Source: an uncultured Saprospiraceae bacterium (GTDB lineage Bacteria; Bacteroidota; Bacteroidia; Chitinophagales; Saprospiraceae). Taken from it: a DNA stretch of 64,000 bases. The notes under the pieces were generated by a model that saw nothing but the letters and a program-made list of their open reading frames with translations, was not told where the DNA came from and did not search any database. The translations under genes and the position numbers were made by a program. The stretch lies in NCBI GenBank assembly GCA_937961455.1, contig CALGNN010000021.1, positions 33,795 through 97,794 on the forward strand. The letters run 5' to 3'. Shown one piece after another: positions 17,771 to 27,930 of this stretch; within the stretch, counting starts at the first letter, position 1; each line of letters begins with the position of its first letter.

Positions 17771-20287
17771 GTGAAGCACATTCACTTAATACTTTTCATT
17801 TGCTTAGCTAGCTTAAATCTTAATGCCCAAACGGAGGCATTCCCTGACAAAATTATTAAGAGTCAAAGAACCCAGCAAACCATAAAAATTGATGGAAAAC
17901 TTGACGAGGCTGATTGGACCATAGCGGAGACCAGCTCTGGATTTGCACAAAGAAGCCCAGATCCAGGTGCTCCTGCTTCTGTCAGTTCGACTGTACAAGT
18001 ACTTTATGATGACAGGGCTGTATACTTAGGTGCTTATTTAAAAGACACAAGTGAATTAATCTCAAGACAGTTAACAGAAAGAGATGGCTTATCAAATGCT
18101 GATTGGTTTGGAATGATCTTTTGTCCATATCAAGATGGTATTAATGGAGTAGGATTTATTACAACTCCTGCCGGCGTACAATTTGACACAAAATATTCTA
18201 GTCAAGGGGAAGATACTGGATGGGATGCAATCTGGGAATCTGCTACAAGAATCGTAGATGACGGCTGGATTGTAGAGTTAGCTATTCCATATTCAGCTTT
18301 GCGTTTTCCAAATACACCTTCACAAAATTGGGACATCAACTTTGTTAGAAATGTTAACCGACTTCAAGAAGTAAGTTTTTGGTATCCCGTAGATAGAGAA
18401 ATTGCAGGCTTCCTTACACAGACTGGAAAACTAGAAGGCATTAGCAACATCAAGCCTCCACTTCGTTTGGCATTGACACCTTTTGTAGCTGGATATTTAC
18501 AAAATTATAATGACCGAGATCCAGTTGATCCCTACTCTGTGTGGGGCAGATCTTTTAACGCTGGAATGGATGTAAAACTTGGTCTTGGAGATGCCTTCAC
18601 TTTAGACATGACTTTGATTCCAGATTTTGGAGAAGCACAATCAGATAATAATGTATTAAACCTTTCACCTTTTGAAGTCAGATTTGATGAAAATCGACAA
18701 TTCTTCACAGAAGGTACTGAGCTATTTAATAAAGCAAATTTATTCTATTCAAGACGAGCAGGAGGATCACCTTTACATAGCGCATCTTCTTATCTATTGG
18801 AAGGCGAGGAGATTGTAGATGAACCTAGTCAAGTTCAATTATATAATGCAACAAAAATCTCAGGAAGAACGGATAAGGGCACCGGCATTGGCTTCTTCAA
18901 TGCAGTCTCTAAAAAGTCTGAAGCCACTGTTCGTAATGTACTAGGTGAAGAGCGACGTGTGCAAACCAGTCCGTTGACAAATTTTAATGTTTCTGTCATT
19001 GATCAAAATTTAAAAAACAATTCATACATCAGTTTGATTAACACCAATGTTCTGCGCAAAGGAGATGATTACGATGCGAATGTAACAGGGATGGAATTCG
19101 ATTTTAAAAATAAGAAGCAGTCCTATTCCATTGTTGGCAATGCTAAATTAAGCCAAAAGTTTTTTGCAAATCATGCCCGATATAGAGATCATGTTTCAGG
19201 CTTAGCATTCATCCTTGATTCAGAAAAGGACCGATTGGTCGAGGATGGTATCGATAAGAATTTAGAGGGGCACGCCTATGGAATTGGCATCAATAAAATA
19301 AGTGGCAAAGTAACGGCAAATTTAAGTTACGATGCAGAAAGCCACACCTTTGATATTAATGATTTAGGTTTTCAAAGAGTGGCCAATTCTCATGACTTTG
19401 CTGCTAGACTTCGATACAGTCATTTTGAACCTTTTGGTAAATTCAATGCCATGGGTGCTGGAATGAATTTGAGATACAGTCGAATTTATAATCCAAATCT
19501 TTATTCGGATCATGGTGCCAATATTTTTTGGTGGGGTGATTTAAAAAATTTCTGGTCCTTTGAAACTTGGATCTATGCACAGCCTTTTAATGAATTGGAT
19601 TTTTACGAAACCCGAACATTGGACCGATATCTCAAGAAGCCCAGATTTGGGATGATGGGATTTGAATTGAGTTCGGATAGACGGAAGCGTTTCATTTTTC
19701 AAGTTTTTGGAGGCGCTGGATCAGCCTTTGAATTCATTGATTCTGACTGGGGAAATATTGGCTTCAACATAGACCTCAATGTCAGTGATCGCTTAAAATT
19801 CAACATCAATAGTAGAAAAGAATATGACAACAATGATGTAGGCTTTATAAGTTACAGTGGAATAAATAATGAGAATATCATCATGGGTGTAAGAGATGTT
19901 TCCACTTGGAATCATCGATTTAACACCAGCTTTATTTTCACCAAAAACATGAATCTAAATCTGCGTCTAAGACACTATTGGTCTTCTGTCGCTTACAATC
20001 GTTTTCAAGATCTCACGGAAGATGGACTTTTGACGAATACGGACTATGAAGCGCAACATGACTTCAGTTTAAATTTTTGGAATATTGATATGATCTATCA
20101 ATGGCGCTTTGCTCCTGGAAGTGACCTATTTGTGATTTGGAAAAATTCTATCAGTGACTTCACTACTGATCCAAATTCTATTGAATACAAATATCTAACG
20201 AGTCTGAGCAGACTCAGTGAGTTTCCCATGAATAATTCCTTATCTATGAAGCTTGTATATTATTTGGATTATGAACGATTTATTTAA
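17771..20287 (+). CDS. DUF5916 outer-membrane protein with N-terminal CBM9-like domain
   Basis: A secreted protein of 838 residues with a signal peptide (HLILFICLASLNLNAQ). The N-terminal part (about 30-220) resembles family 9 carbohydrate-binding modules, with KIDGKLDEADW, VLYDDRAVYLGAYLKD and WIVELAIPYSALRF motifs. The rest (about 225-838) matches the DUF5916 pattern of alternating polar/aromatic strands, including LDMTLIPDFGEAQSD and PFEVRFDENRQFFTEG, and probably forms an outer-membrane beta barrel. The start is GTG; no ATG lies nearby in frame. Function is not established; a role in surface binding or uptake of glycans is only an inference from the CBM9-like part. Confidence 0.85.
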   Translation: MKHIHLILFICLASLNLNAQTEAFPDKIIKSQRTQQTIKIDGKLDEADWTIAETSSGFAQRSPDPGAPASVSSTVQVLYDDRAVYLGAYLKDTSELISRQLTERDGLSNADWFGMIFCPYQDGINGVGFITTPAGVQFDTKYSSQGEDTGWDAIWESATRIVDDGWIVELAIPYSALRFPNTPSQNWDINFVRNVNRLQEVSFWYPVDREIAGFLTQTGKLEGISNIKPPLRLALTPFVAGYLQNYNDRDPVDPYSVWGRSFNAGMDVKLGLGDAFTLDMTLIPDFGEAQSDNNVLNLSPFEVRFDENRQFFTEGTELFNKANLFYSRRAGGSPLHSASSYLLEGEEIVDEPSQVQLYNATKISGRTDKGTGIGFFNAVSKKSEATVRNVLGEERRVQTSPLTNFNVSVIDQNLKNNSYISLINTNVLRKGDDYDANVTGMEFDFKNKKQSYSIVGNAKLSQKFFANHARYRDHVSGLAFILDSEKDRLVEDGIDKNLEGHAYGIGINKISGKVTANLSYDAESHTFDINDLGFQRVANSHDFAARLRYSHFEPFGKFNAMGAGMNLRYSRIYNPNLYSDHGANIFWWGDLKNFWSFETWIYAQPFNELDFYETRTLDRYLKKPRFGMMGFELSSDRRKRFIFQVFGGAGSAFEFIDSDWGNIGFNIDLNVSDRLKFNINSRKEYDNNDVGFISYSGINNENIIMGVRDVSTWNHRFNTSFIFTKNMNLNLRLRHYWSSVAYNRFQDLTEDGLLTNTDYEAQHDFSLNFWNIDMIYQWRFAPGSDLFVIWKNSISDFTTDPNSIEYKYLTSLSRLSEFPMNNSLSMKLVYYLDYERFI

Positions 20288-20390
20288 TCAGAATGTCATA
20301 TCAGCTTATACATTTGAGTCTTTTATGTAACGTTTATCCTTTTTAGAAAGCCTTTAATCGAATGTAATCCCCATTTATGGTGCACTTCAT

Positions 20391-20398
20391 TATATTTG
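20391..20398 (+). promoter_or_regulatory. Candidate -7 promoter box of sppA
   Basis: TATATTTG matches the Bacteroidota TAnnTTTG box exactly and sits 19 nt before the sppA ATG, which would give a short leader. No TTG is found at the expected upstream spacing, so confidence is limited. Confidence 0.35.
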
Positions 20399-20417
20399 TG
20401 ACCATAATTATATTCGA

Positions 20418-22187
20418 ATGAAATTTATAAAAATCGTTTTTGGTTCTTGCTTAGGTGCACTCATCGCAATGTTTGCGGTTATCGGAATCATGTATGCAAT
20501 TGGTATCTCAGTTGCCAACTTTTCAAACAAATCACCTGATGTAAGTTCAGGCTCTGTTTTGTCTCTGGATTTCAATATGCTTACTCCTGAAAAGACAAAT
20601 AATGTCCAAGCACAAGGTTTTGAGTTAGAGCCAAAAGATGCTGTAGGAGTTCATGATATTGTCAAGCACATCAAGCATGCAAAAGATAATAGTAAAATAG
20701 ATGGTATCTACCTTGAAAGTTCTATGCTATCATTGGATGGTAGTAAATCAAAAATGATTAGAGATGCCTTAATGGATTTCAAATCTGATGGTAAGTTTAT
20801 TGTAGCCTATGGAGAAATGTACTCTCAACGAGGTTACTACTTAGCTTCCACTGCGGATGATATTATTTTGAATCCAGTTGGCGCTATTGACTTTAGAGGA
20901 TTTAGTAGAATCATTCCTTTCTATAAGAAAGCAATGGATAAGTTTGGTGTGGATATGAAAATCTATTACGCTGGTAATTTCAAATCAGCTACAGAGCCAT
21001 ATCGGTTAGAAAAAATGAGTGAGCCTAGTCGATTGCAAACTATGGAATATCTTTCCACCAGCTATGACTTATTCCTTCAGGATATTGAGGATGCACGAGG
21101 CTTAAGCAAAACAACTTTAAAGGACATCGCTGCAACATGGAAATGCAGTACCGCAGAAGGAGCATTAGCCAGTGGTATGATTGATACGATTGGTTATAAG
21201 AGAGATGCAACCATCAGCATGCTGAAAAGAATGGGTAAAGATCTAGACAAAAAACTGAAGTTGGTAAGCATCCAAGATTACCACAAAAGCTTCCCTACTA
21301 AATCGAGTTTTTCAGCAAAAAATAAAGTAGCTGTTGTATATGCGGAAGGGACGATCACTTCAGGTGAAAATAAACCTGGAGGAATTACAGATGGCGACTA
21401 TGTGCCCATCATTACAAAATTGAAAAACGATGATAAAATAAAAGCCATGGTCTTGAGGGTAGACTCTCCAGGTGGATCTGTTTTAGCATCAGAAAATATT
21501 TTAGATGCCCTTGAGGCATTCAGAGATGCTGGCAAACCCATTATCGTTTCTATGGGATCTTTAGCAGCTTCTGGCGGGTATTACATCTCTTGTGCTGCAG
21601 ATTCAATCATCGCAGAGAAAAATACGCTGACAGGATCTATTGGTGTGTTCAGCATGATTCCTGATCCAACCGAATTAATGACAGAGACAATTGGGATTAC
21701 TATGGATACCATCGGTACCGGCCCAATGGCTTCTAAATTTGTCCTAGGAATGGAATGGGGCCAATCAGAAAATGAATTTTTCCAAAGACAAACTGATCGC
21801 ATTTACCAGACCTTCTTAGGTAGAGTAGCGAATGCAAGAGGCATGACAAAAGATGCCGTCCATGAAGTAGCTCAAGGACGTGTATGGATGGGTGAAAAAG
21901 CTCGAACCTTAGGCTTAGTTGATCAAATTGGTGATCTGGACATGGCGATTGCCATTGCAAGAGAGAAGATTGGTGTAGAAGATGCAGCCATAACTGAATA
22001 TCCAAAATCAAAAGATCCTTTCACCAAAATGATTGAATCATTTTCGAATACACCATTCAGCACAGATATGGACATGAAAGTATTGGAAGCTATAGATAAA
22101 AACCTTGCTGATCAAGTTGCCTTTCACAAGGATTGGATGTTGAAGGGAGAGCCTATGATCATCATGCCATTCGCCATCGAACATTAA
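20418..22187 (+). CDS. sppA: Signal peptide peptidase SppA, 67K type
   Basis: Membrane-anchored serine protease that degrades cleaved signal peptides in the periplasm. The 589 residues start with one membrane segment (about 5-30) followed by two tandem S49 domains. The catalytic lysine is expected in YYAGNFKSATEPYR (near residue 190), and the serine in SMGSLAASGGYY (near 384), preceded by RVDSPGGSV. This spacing matches the two-domain E. coli-type enzyme. The gene stands alone and ends in a strong hairpin shared with the convergent NADH dehydrogenase gene. Confidence 0.95.
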   Translation: MKFIKIVFGSCLGALIAMFAVIGIMYAIGISVANFSNKSPDVSSGSVLSLDFNMLTPEKTNNVQAQGFELEPKDAVGVHDIVKHIKHAKDNSKIDGIYLESSMLSLDGSKSKMIRDALMDFKSDGKFIVAYGEMYSQRGYYLASTADDIILNPVGAIDFRGFSRIIPFYKKAMDKFGVDMKIYYAGNFKSATEPYRLEKMSEPSRLQTMEYLSTSYDLFLQDIEDARGLSKTTLKDIAATWKCSTAEGALASGMIDTIGYKRDATISMLKRMGKDLDKKLKLVSIQDYHKSFPTKSSFSAKNKVAVVYAEGTITSGENKPGGITDGDYVPIITKLKNDDKIKAMVLRVDSPGGSVLASENILDALEAFRDAGKPIIVSMGSLAASGGYYISCAADSIIAEKNTLTGSIGVFSMIPDPTELMTETIGITMDTIGTGPMASKFVLGMEWGQSENEFFQRQTDRIYQTFLGRVANARGMTKDAVHEVAQGRVWMGEKARTLGLVDQIGDLDMAIAIAREKIGVEDAAITEYPKSKDPFTKMIESFSNTPFSTDMDMKVLEAIDKNLADQVAFHKDWMLKGEPMIIMPFAIEH

Positions 22188-22201
22188 AAATAAAACGCTT
22201 C

Positions 22202-22249
22202 AAAGTATGAATCACAAATGGAGAAATGCGCTTCTGTGATTCATACTTT
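22202..22249. terminator. Perfect 15-bp inverted repeat between convergent sppA and ndh
   Basis: Arms AAAGTATGAATCACA (22202-22216) and TGTGATTCATACTTT (22235-22249) are exact reverse complements around an 18-nt loop, starting 14 nt after the sppA stop. The right arm ends in TTT and is followed by a pyrimidine-rich stretch. The symmetry would work in both directions, although the ndh stop is 80 nt away on the other side. Confidence 0.65.
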
Positions 22250-22329
22250 CTTCTTCCCTCCTCTTTTCTCTTTAAAATTTACTGCCAATAAAATCGCTTG
22301 TTTTCTAGCAGCTCTATTCTATTCAATAC

Positions 22330-23634
22330 TCACCCATTACTAACATTATCATCCTTAGTGCTTGTTTGCTCATTTTGTTTTATGATGAGTCTAAGCGACT
22401 GATCGTAGGTAATGTAATTCCAAATCCAGTTAAAAAGCACCAGTAGACGATTCTTAAATCCCAAGATGGAATATAGGTGCACCACGAGCCAAAGGATCCA
22501 AGCTGAGAAGCCTCCAAACTTTGCATTCTTTAGATCCACTACTGCTTGGTGTCTTCCAATAGTTGCCATGGAGCCCTTATCCTTGTATTCAAAATTTTTC
22601 ACCGTTTTACCTTCCAGAATATCCAGCAGATGCTTTGCCAAATACCTCCCCTGCTGAATCGCTGGCTGAGCAACTTGCGGGTGTCCATATTCATACTCTG
22701 CTGATTTCATTGAAGCAATATCACCTAAAGCAAAAACATCTTTAACGTTTGCTACTTTGAGATTACCATCCACATGCAATCGATTACTTCTATCTCTAGA
22801 ATCTTCTGGCAGACCTTTTATGGGATCACAGCAAATACCTGCTGCCCAAATAAGTTTTTTGCAATAAATCTTTTCACCAGAATCTAAATGCACATGAGTG
22901 CCATCAAAATCACTAACTCTTTTATTCAGCACCACATTTACATTCAATCTTTGCAATTCTTTCAAAGCTCTTGCGGAAGATTTTTCCGACATTGAATTTA
23001 GCAGTCGATCTCCTGATTGGACCAAATAAATATCCATCTCTTTAGAATCAATTTCTACATATTCTTTAGGTAGAATATATTTTTTCATTTCAGCTAATGC
23101 ACCTGCAAGCTCGACCCCTGTAGCACCTCCACCTACGATTACAATATCAATATATTTTTGTCTCTTGTCATAATCTGGTTCTGATAAGGCCTTCTCATAA
23201 TCTTCTAAAATCGCATTTCTCAATTTTAGAGAATCTGATACGGACTTTAAGGTGTAGGCTCTTTTTTCCAGATTCTTATTTCCATAAAAATTGGTTCTGG
23301 CACCTGTGGCTATTACAAGTGCATCATACCAAATTTCTCCTGAACTGGTTTGAATTCTTTTCTTTTCATGATCAACAGATTCTAGGCTTGCAATCCTAAT
23401 AAATACATTCTTCTTTTTTTGGAAGAGCCTTCTGATAGGAAAACTAATAGAAGAAGGTTCAAGACCCGCCATGGAAACTTGATAAAGTAAAGGTTGAAAT
23501 TGATGATAATTTATCTTATCAATAAAGACCAGTTGCACATCTTGTTTTGCGATTCTACTTGCAAAGCTTACACCGGCAAAACCTGCTCCAATTACAACAA
23601 TTCTTTTTTGCCCTGTATCAGGTATATTTAACAT
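22330..23634 (-). CDS. ndh: Type II NADH dehydrogenase (FAD-dependent NADH:quinone oxidoreductase)
   Basis: Single-subunit, non-proton-pumping enzyme that feeds NADH electrons to menaquinone, upstream of the ACIII/oxidase pair encoded at the left end. The 434 residues have the FAD Rossmann motif VIGAGFAGVSFASR near the N terminus, the NADH motif VIVGGGATGVELAGALAE in the middle, and the C-terminal FALGDIAS and AQPAIQQG segments. The C terminus has hydrophobic/aromatic segments (AWILWLVVHLYSILGF) for membrane attachment. It is divergent from the DinB-like gene. Confidence 0.93.
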   Translation of the reverse strand: MLNIPDTGQKRIVVIGAGFAGVSFASRIAKQDVQLVFIDKINYHQFQPLLYQVSMAGLEPSSISFPIRRLFQKKKNVFIRIASLESVDHEKKRIQTSSGEIWYDALVIATGARTNFYGNKNLEKRAYTLKSVSDSLKLRNAILEDYEKALSEPDYDKRQKYIDIVIVGGGATGVELAGALAEMKKYILPKEYVEIDSKEMDIYLVQSGDRLLNSMSEKSSARALKELQRLNVNVVLNKRVSDFDGTHVHLDSGEKIYCKKLIWAAGICCDPIKGLPEDSRDRSNRLHVDGNLKVANVKDVFALGDIASMKSAEYEYGHPQVAQPAIQQGRYLAKHLLDILEGKTVKNFEYKDKGSMATIGRHQAVVDLKNAKFGGFSAWILWLVVHLYSILGFKNRLLVLFNWIWNYITYDQSLRLIIKQNEQTSTKDDNVSNG

Positions 23635-23709
23635 TCAGATTATTTAATGCAAAGAAAAATAAGCTCAGTCATAAAACCATACTTTATTCAACTTGTTTAC
23701 ATATTAATC

Positions 23710-24288
23710 ATGGAAAAAGCGCACACCATACACAGCAATTTGAGGGTTCTTTTTAGTTATTATAAAAAATTAGGCGCTCAAGCTTTTGCACAAGTAGCAG
23801 ATGACAAATTGTTCTTCATGTACAATGAAGATAGCAACAGTATTGCAAGCATCGTAAAACATTTACATGGAAACATGATGAGTAGGTTTACCGATTTTTT
23901 AGACTCCGACGGAGAGAAAAAATGGAGAAGAAGAGACGAAGAATTTGTAAATGATATCAAGAGCCGAGAAGAAATGATACATAAATGGGAAGAAGGATGG
24001 ACTGTAGTTTTTGAAGCTTTGGATGTATCAGAAGATGAAGATCCAAGTAGACTCATTTACATCAGAAACCAAGGCCATAGCATTCAGGAAGCTTTACTAA
24101 GACAAGTGACCCATTACGCTTATCATATTGGTCAAATTGTTTATCTCTCTAAGATGTTTTGCAAAGATGATTGGAAAAGTTTATCCATCCCTTTGGGAAA
24201 ATCTTCAGAATTCAATGCTAAAACATTTGCTAAAGGAAAGAGAAAAGAGCATTTTAGTGATCCCTATATGAAAGAATCGAATGACTGA
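23710..24288 (+). CDS. DinB-like protein (DUF1572 family)
   Basis: A 192-residue predicted four-helix-bundle protein. The conserved histidines fit the metal site of the DinB/YfiT superfamily: IVKHLHGNM near residue 50, and HSIQEALLRQVTHYAYHIGQIVYL near 130-150. The pattern matches DUF1572, whose reaction is unknown. I prefer the ATG at 23710 (MEKAHTIHSN) over an upstream in-frame ATG at 23647, because the family starts at this point and the upstream codons read as a non-conserved hydrophobic run. It overlaps the next gene by 8 nt. Confidence 0.8.
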   Translation: MEKAHTIHSNLRVLFSYYKKLGAQAFAQVADDKLFFMYNEDSNSIASIVKHLHGNMMSRFTDFLDSDGEKKWRRRDEEFVNDIKSREEMIHKWEEGWTVVFEALDVSEDEDPSRLIYIRNQGHSIQEALLRQVTHYAYHIGQIVYLSKMFCKDDWKSLSIPLGKSSEFNAKTFAKGKRKEHFSDPYMKESND

Positions 24289-24922
24289 TCCAAAAAACTA
24301 TTTACCCATATTCCCGCTCAATCTTGTTGTCTTTCCTACGGAAGATTTAAACCTGCACATTTTCGAGCCTAGATATAAGCAATTGATTGCGGATTGTTTT
24401 GAGCAGGATTTACCATTTGGTATTCCTCCTTATATCAATGATAAAATCAAATCCATAGGAACCCAGCTAAAAGTTGTTTCTATTGAAAAGAAATATCCAG
24501 ATGGCAAAATGGATATTAAGACCAAAGCTTTTGGCCTTTTCCAAATTATAAATATTGATGAACGAGCACCCGGAAAACTGTATTCAAGAGCGGAGGTAAA
24601 GTACCTAGATTACGATGAAATTGCGAATCCAGATATCAATCGTAATATCTTAAGTTTATTGAAACGCCTATTCGAATGTTTGAATCTCAAAAGGAAATTG
24701 CCAGAGGATTTATCTTTTTCTTCTTATGCTATAGCGAAACTTGTAGGCTTTAGTCTTGAACAAGAATTTGAGTTCTTGAGAACGCCTGAGGAGCATATTA
24801 GACAAACCATCATGTTGAGGCATTTAGAACAAATGATACCAGCTGTTGAAAACATGGAAAAGATTAGAAAACAGGCTCAAATGAATGGGCACTTTAGAGA
24901 TATTATTCCCCCGAATGTTTAA
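24281..24922 (+). CDS. Lon N-terminal (LON substrate-binding) domain protein
   Basis: A 213-residue stand-alone version of the Lon N-terminal domain. The start reads LPIFPLNLVVFPTEDLNLHIFEPRYKQLI, the typical entry of this fold; the C-terminal half is helical (LVGFSLEQEFEFLRTPEEHIRQTIMLRHLEQMIP). There is no ATPase or protease domain, so it is not Lon itself; such proteins are thought to bind polypeptides, but no function is assigned. It overlaps the DinB-like gene by 8 nt, suggesting coupled translation. Confidence 0.85.
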   Translation: MTDPKNYLPIFPLNLVVFPTEDLNLHIFEPRYKQLIADCFEQDLPFGIPPYINDKIKSIGTQLKVVSIEKKYPDGKMDIKTKAFGLFQIINIDERAPGKLYSRAEVKYLDYDEIANPDINRNILSLLKRLFECLNLKRKLPEDLSFSSYAIAKLVGFSLEQEFEFLRTPEEHIRQTIMLRHLEQMIPAVENMEKIRKQAQMNGHFRDIIPPNV

Positions 24923-24965
24923 GAGTTAATTGTGTATCCTAAAAGAATTTTCCTTTTAATAGAAA

Positions 24966-26084
24966 TTAATTTTCCAGAACTGGACTCTTTACAGATTTTT
25001 CCTTTAGGTCTAACCTTACAGAGAAAACATTAGAATATAAAGAACTTCCAAAGCTTCCTACATTAGTCAATGCATAATCAATTCCGATTTGCCCCAATAT
25101 CAGCCCGATACCTACATTGGGTTGAATCGCAAAATCTTTATAGGTCACATTGTCTGGATCCTTCAAAATTTGCATATTATTAAATCCTGCTCTCAAGGCA
25201 AGGAATTTTTTATACTTAAATTCAAATCCGATGTGTGGGTCAATACTAATAGGATCAGCACTGATCAAAACCGTTCTTTTACCATCTGTCGTAATGTCAA
25301 AATCAGCTTCCATGGTAAGTACCGTTCTCTTTCCAGTTCTAACATCATAAGCAAAGGCAGCCACAATTCTAGGTAGTGTCTTCTCTACAGAACTTACAGG
25401 GACTTCATTACCTGTCGACGCAAAGACGAGTTTTTCTTCTTCTGTCAAAGTAAAGGACCAAGCATTAAAAGTGGTAGTTAGATCTTTCCCTACAAAAGCC
25501 ATTCTAAAATTTTCAGAAGATCTATACAAACCTACATCAACACCGAATCCCCAAGCTTTGGCAAATTGGCCTATTGAACGATGGATCACTTTAGCAGAAC
25601 CGCCAATCATCCATTTTGTATCTTTAAATCGCTGTCCATATGAAGCTAAGAAGCCATAATCAGCTGCTGAAAATTCTGTGATATTATCGTAATTGACACT
25701 GCCATCTGGGTTGATCAAATTTAAAGTATAAGGGATTTGATCTATGCCTAAGCGGATCATGGAAACGGAGGCAAATCCTTTTCTATTTTGACCAACTGGC
25801 AGACCCACTGCGATGTAATCATAATTGGCAATTCCTGCAAACCACTCTGCATGCTGAGCATTAATTTGAAAAGGCGATTTGACATTTGCCAATGCTGCAG
25901 GATTCCAATAACCAGCAGTTATATCATCCAAAGATGCTGCGACTGAGTTTCCCATGGCTTGAGCTCTTGCCCCAACACCAATACTCATAAACTCATTACT
26001 GTACTTGCTAGTTTGAGCCTCTAAAGAGAACGTACAAAGCAATAGCATTGCCATTGTGAAATAATTCCATTTTTGGAAGGGCAT
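24966..26084 (-). CDS. PorV/PorQ family outer-membrane protein
   Basis: Predicted outer-membrane beta barrel of 372 residues related to the T9SS proteins PorV and PorQ (FadL-like fold). The mature start shows the family signature SIGVGARAQAMGNS followed by ASLDDITAGYWNPAAL. I place the start at 26084 (MPFQKWNYF...), directly before the signal peptide ending in SLEAQ; an ORF extends to 26159 but adds a non-signal-like leader. Several T9SS cargo proteins are encoded in this window, but whether this one acts in their secretion or is another family member cannot be told. It is divergent from the ggt gene. Confidence 0.82.
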   Translation of the reverse strand: MPFQKWNYFTMAMLLLCTFSLEAQTSKYSNEFMSIGVGARAQAMGNSVAASLDDITAGYWNPAALANVKSPFQINAQHAEWFAGIANYDYIAVGLPVGQNRKGFASVSMIRLGIDQIPYTLNLINPDGSVNYDNITEFSAADYGFLASYGQRFKDTKWMIGGSAKVIHRSIGQFAKAWGFGVDVGLYRSSENFRMAFVGKDLTTTFNAWSFTLTEEEKLVFASTGNEVPVSSVEKTLPRIVAAFAYDVRTGKRTVLTMEADFDITTDGKRTVLISADPISIDPHIGFEFKYKKFLALRAGFNNMQILKDPDNVTYKDFAIQPNVGIGLILGQIGIDYALTNVGSFGSSLYSNVFSVRLDLKEKSVKSPVLEN

Positions 26085-26202
26085 ATATTGGGTCTTTATA
26101 GTGCAAAAATTTAATGATTTAACGGCCATAAGAACTTTTAAATTGCTATATATGTGCATATTATCCTTATTAATACGAATTCGTTGCTCAATGTTTCAAA
26201 TT

Positions 26203-27927
26203 ATGCCATACAAAAGTACCTTTCTTACGACAATCATCCTATTCATTTTTTGTACTTCTTGTAAAAAAGAGCTAGTAGACCAAGCCATTTATGATCTAGT
26301 TAAAACAGCAGAATCTGATTTGGGAATGGTTGTTTCTGCCCACCCCTTAGCCTCAGAGGTAGGAGCAGACATTATTGCTAAAGGTGGAACGGCTGCCGAT
26401 GCTGCAATAGCCACCCAATTGGCACTTGCTGTTGTATATCCACGAGCTGGCAATATTGGTGGTGGTGGTTTTATGGTCTACAGAGAAGGGAATGGGGCTG
26501 TCACTGCGCTCGATTATAGAGAAAAAGCGCCTGCTGCAGCTCACAAGGATATGTATCTAGATGAAGATGGAAATATCATAAAGGATTTAAGTACAAAAGG
26601 CCATTTAGCTTCGGGAGTGCCAGGCACCGTGGCGGGCTTGTATGCCACTCATGATAAATATGGCAGATTGGGATTTAACAAATTGATTGAGCCCGCCATT
26701 CAATTGGCGGAAAATGGATTTAAACTCACTAAAAATGAAGCAAAACGTTTAAATGAATTAAAAGAAGTTTTTGTGGAATTGAATGGTGAAGATTTCCCTT
26801 TCGTCAAAGCTAGCCCATGGAAAGCTGGCGATCTATTGATTCAGAAAGCTTTAGCAAATACCTTGAGACAGATTAAAACAAAAGGACCCAATGGATTTTA
26901 CTGGGGTCAAACAGCAGACTATGTAGTGGAAGAAATGCAATCTGGAAATGGAATCATCACCAAGGAAGACTTGTCATCATACGAAGCTTCTTGGAGGACA
27001 CCCATTCATGTTACCTACAGAGACTACGATATCTATTCTATGTCTCCTCCTTCCAGTGGAGGTGTTGCTTTGGGGCAACTCACCAAACTTTTAGAACCTA
27101 TGGAATTATCTCAATATGGTTTTCAAAGTGTTGAATCAATCCACAGAATTGTTGAAGCTGAGCGAAGAGTATATGCAGATAGAGCTGAGCACCTTGGTGA
27201 TAGTGATTTTTATGATGTGCCTATTGATTTACTCTTGGATGAAGCGTATTTAGAAGAGCGCATAAATGATTTTTCAGCAGACTCCGCAAGCTCATCCGCT
27301 TCTATTGTTGCAGGAGATTTTGCTATGGCCAAAGAGAGTTTTGAAACCACCCATTTGTCCGTAATGGATGGAGAAGGCAATGCGGCTTCTGTGACAACGA
27401 CCATCAATGCATCTTATGGCTCAAAGGTTTGGGTGAAGGGAGCTGGGTTTTTCTTGAATAATGAGATGGACGACTTTAGTTCAAAGCCAGGTACCCCAAA
27501 TATGTTTGGACTCATTGGCGCAGAAGCCAATAAAATTGAAGCTGGCAAACGTATGTTGAGTAGCATGACACCTACCATTATTGAAAAAAATAATCAACTA
27601 TTCATGGTGCTTGGAACACCTGGTGGATCAACGATTATTACATCTGTACTTCAAGTATTTCTCAATGTGGTAGAATACGGAATGAATATTAGCGAAGCTG
27701 TAGCAGCGAAGAGATTTCACCATCAGTGGTTACCTGACCAAATCATGTACGAAAAGGAAGGAAATTTTGATGCAGATAAGATTAAAATATTAGAATCGAT
27801 GGGTCACAAACTCAGAGCGGTAGATCACATTGGGACGGTCGAAGCCATCATGGTTGTCAATGATACAATGATTGTAGGTGCGGCAGATCCAAGAAGAGAT
27901 GATCATGCAGCTGCAGTACGGGAATAA
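26203..27927 (+). CDS. ggt: Gamma-glutamyltransferase, lipoprotein
   Basis: Periplasmic enzyme that cleaves or transfers the gamma-glutamyl group of glutathione and related compounds after self-cleavage into two subunits. From the ATG at 26203 it is 574 residues with a lipobox (FCTSC) at the end of its signal peptide. Family motifs are complete: DAAIATQLALAVVYP, GGGGFMVYR, LDYREKAP and the autoprocessing site ETTHLSVMDGEGNAAS, whose Thr is the nucleophile (near residue 380). LSSMTPTI and GTPGGSTI follow. ATGs at 26191 and 26101 are possible but lie upstream of the signal peptide. It is convergent with holA, 3 nt apart. Confidence 0.93.
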   Translation: MPYKSTFLTTIILFIFCTSCKKELVDQAIYDLVKTAESDLGMVVSAHPLASEVGADIIAKGGTAADAAIATQLALAVVYPRAGNIGGGGFMVYREGNGAVTALDYREKAPAAAHKDMYLDEDGNIIKDLSTKGHLASGVPGTVAGLYATHDKYGRLGFNKLIEPAIQLAENGFKLTKNEAKRLNELKEVFVELNGEDFPFVKASPWKAGDLLIQKALANTLRQIKTKGPNGFYWGQTADYVVEEMQSGNGIITKEDLSSYEASWRTPIHVTYRDYDIYSMSPPSSGGVALGQLTKLLEPMELSQYGFQSVESIHRIVEAERRVYADRAEHLGDSDFYDVPIDLLLDEAYLEERINDFSADSASSSASIVAGDFAMAKESFETTHLSVMDGEGNAASVTTTINASYGSKVWVKGAGFFLNNEMDDFSSKPGTPNMFGLIGAEANKIEAGKRMLSSMTPTIIEKNNQLFMVLGTPGGSTIITSVLQVFLNVVEYGMNISEAVAAKRFHHQWLPDQIMYEKEGNFDADKIKILESMGHKLRAVDHIGTVEAIMVVNDTMIVGAADPRRDDHAAAVRE

Positions 27928-27930
27928 ATT

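Noticed and set aside
24923..24965. A shared terminator between the Lon-domain gene and the PorV/PorQ gene.
   Set aside because: Only a 5-base AAAAG/CTTTT pairing is seen, too weak to support a call.
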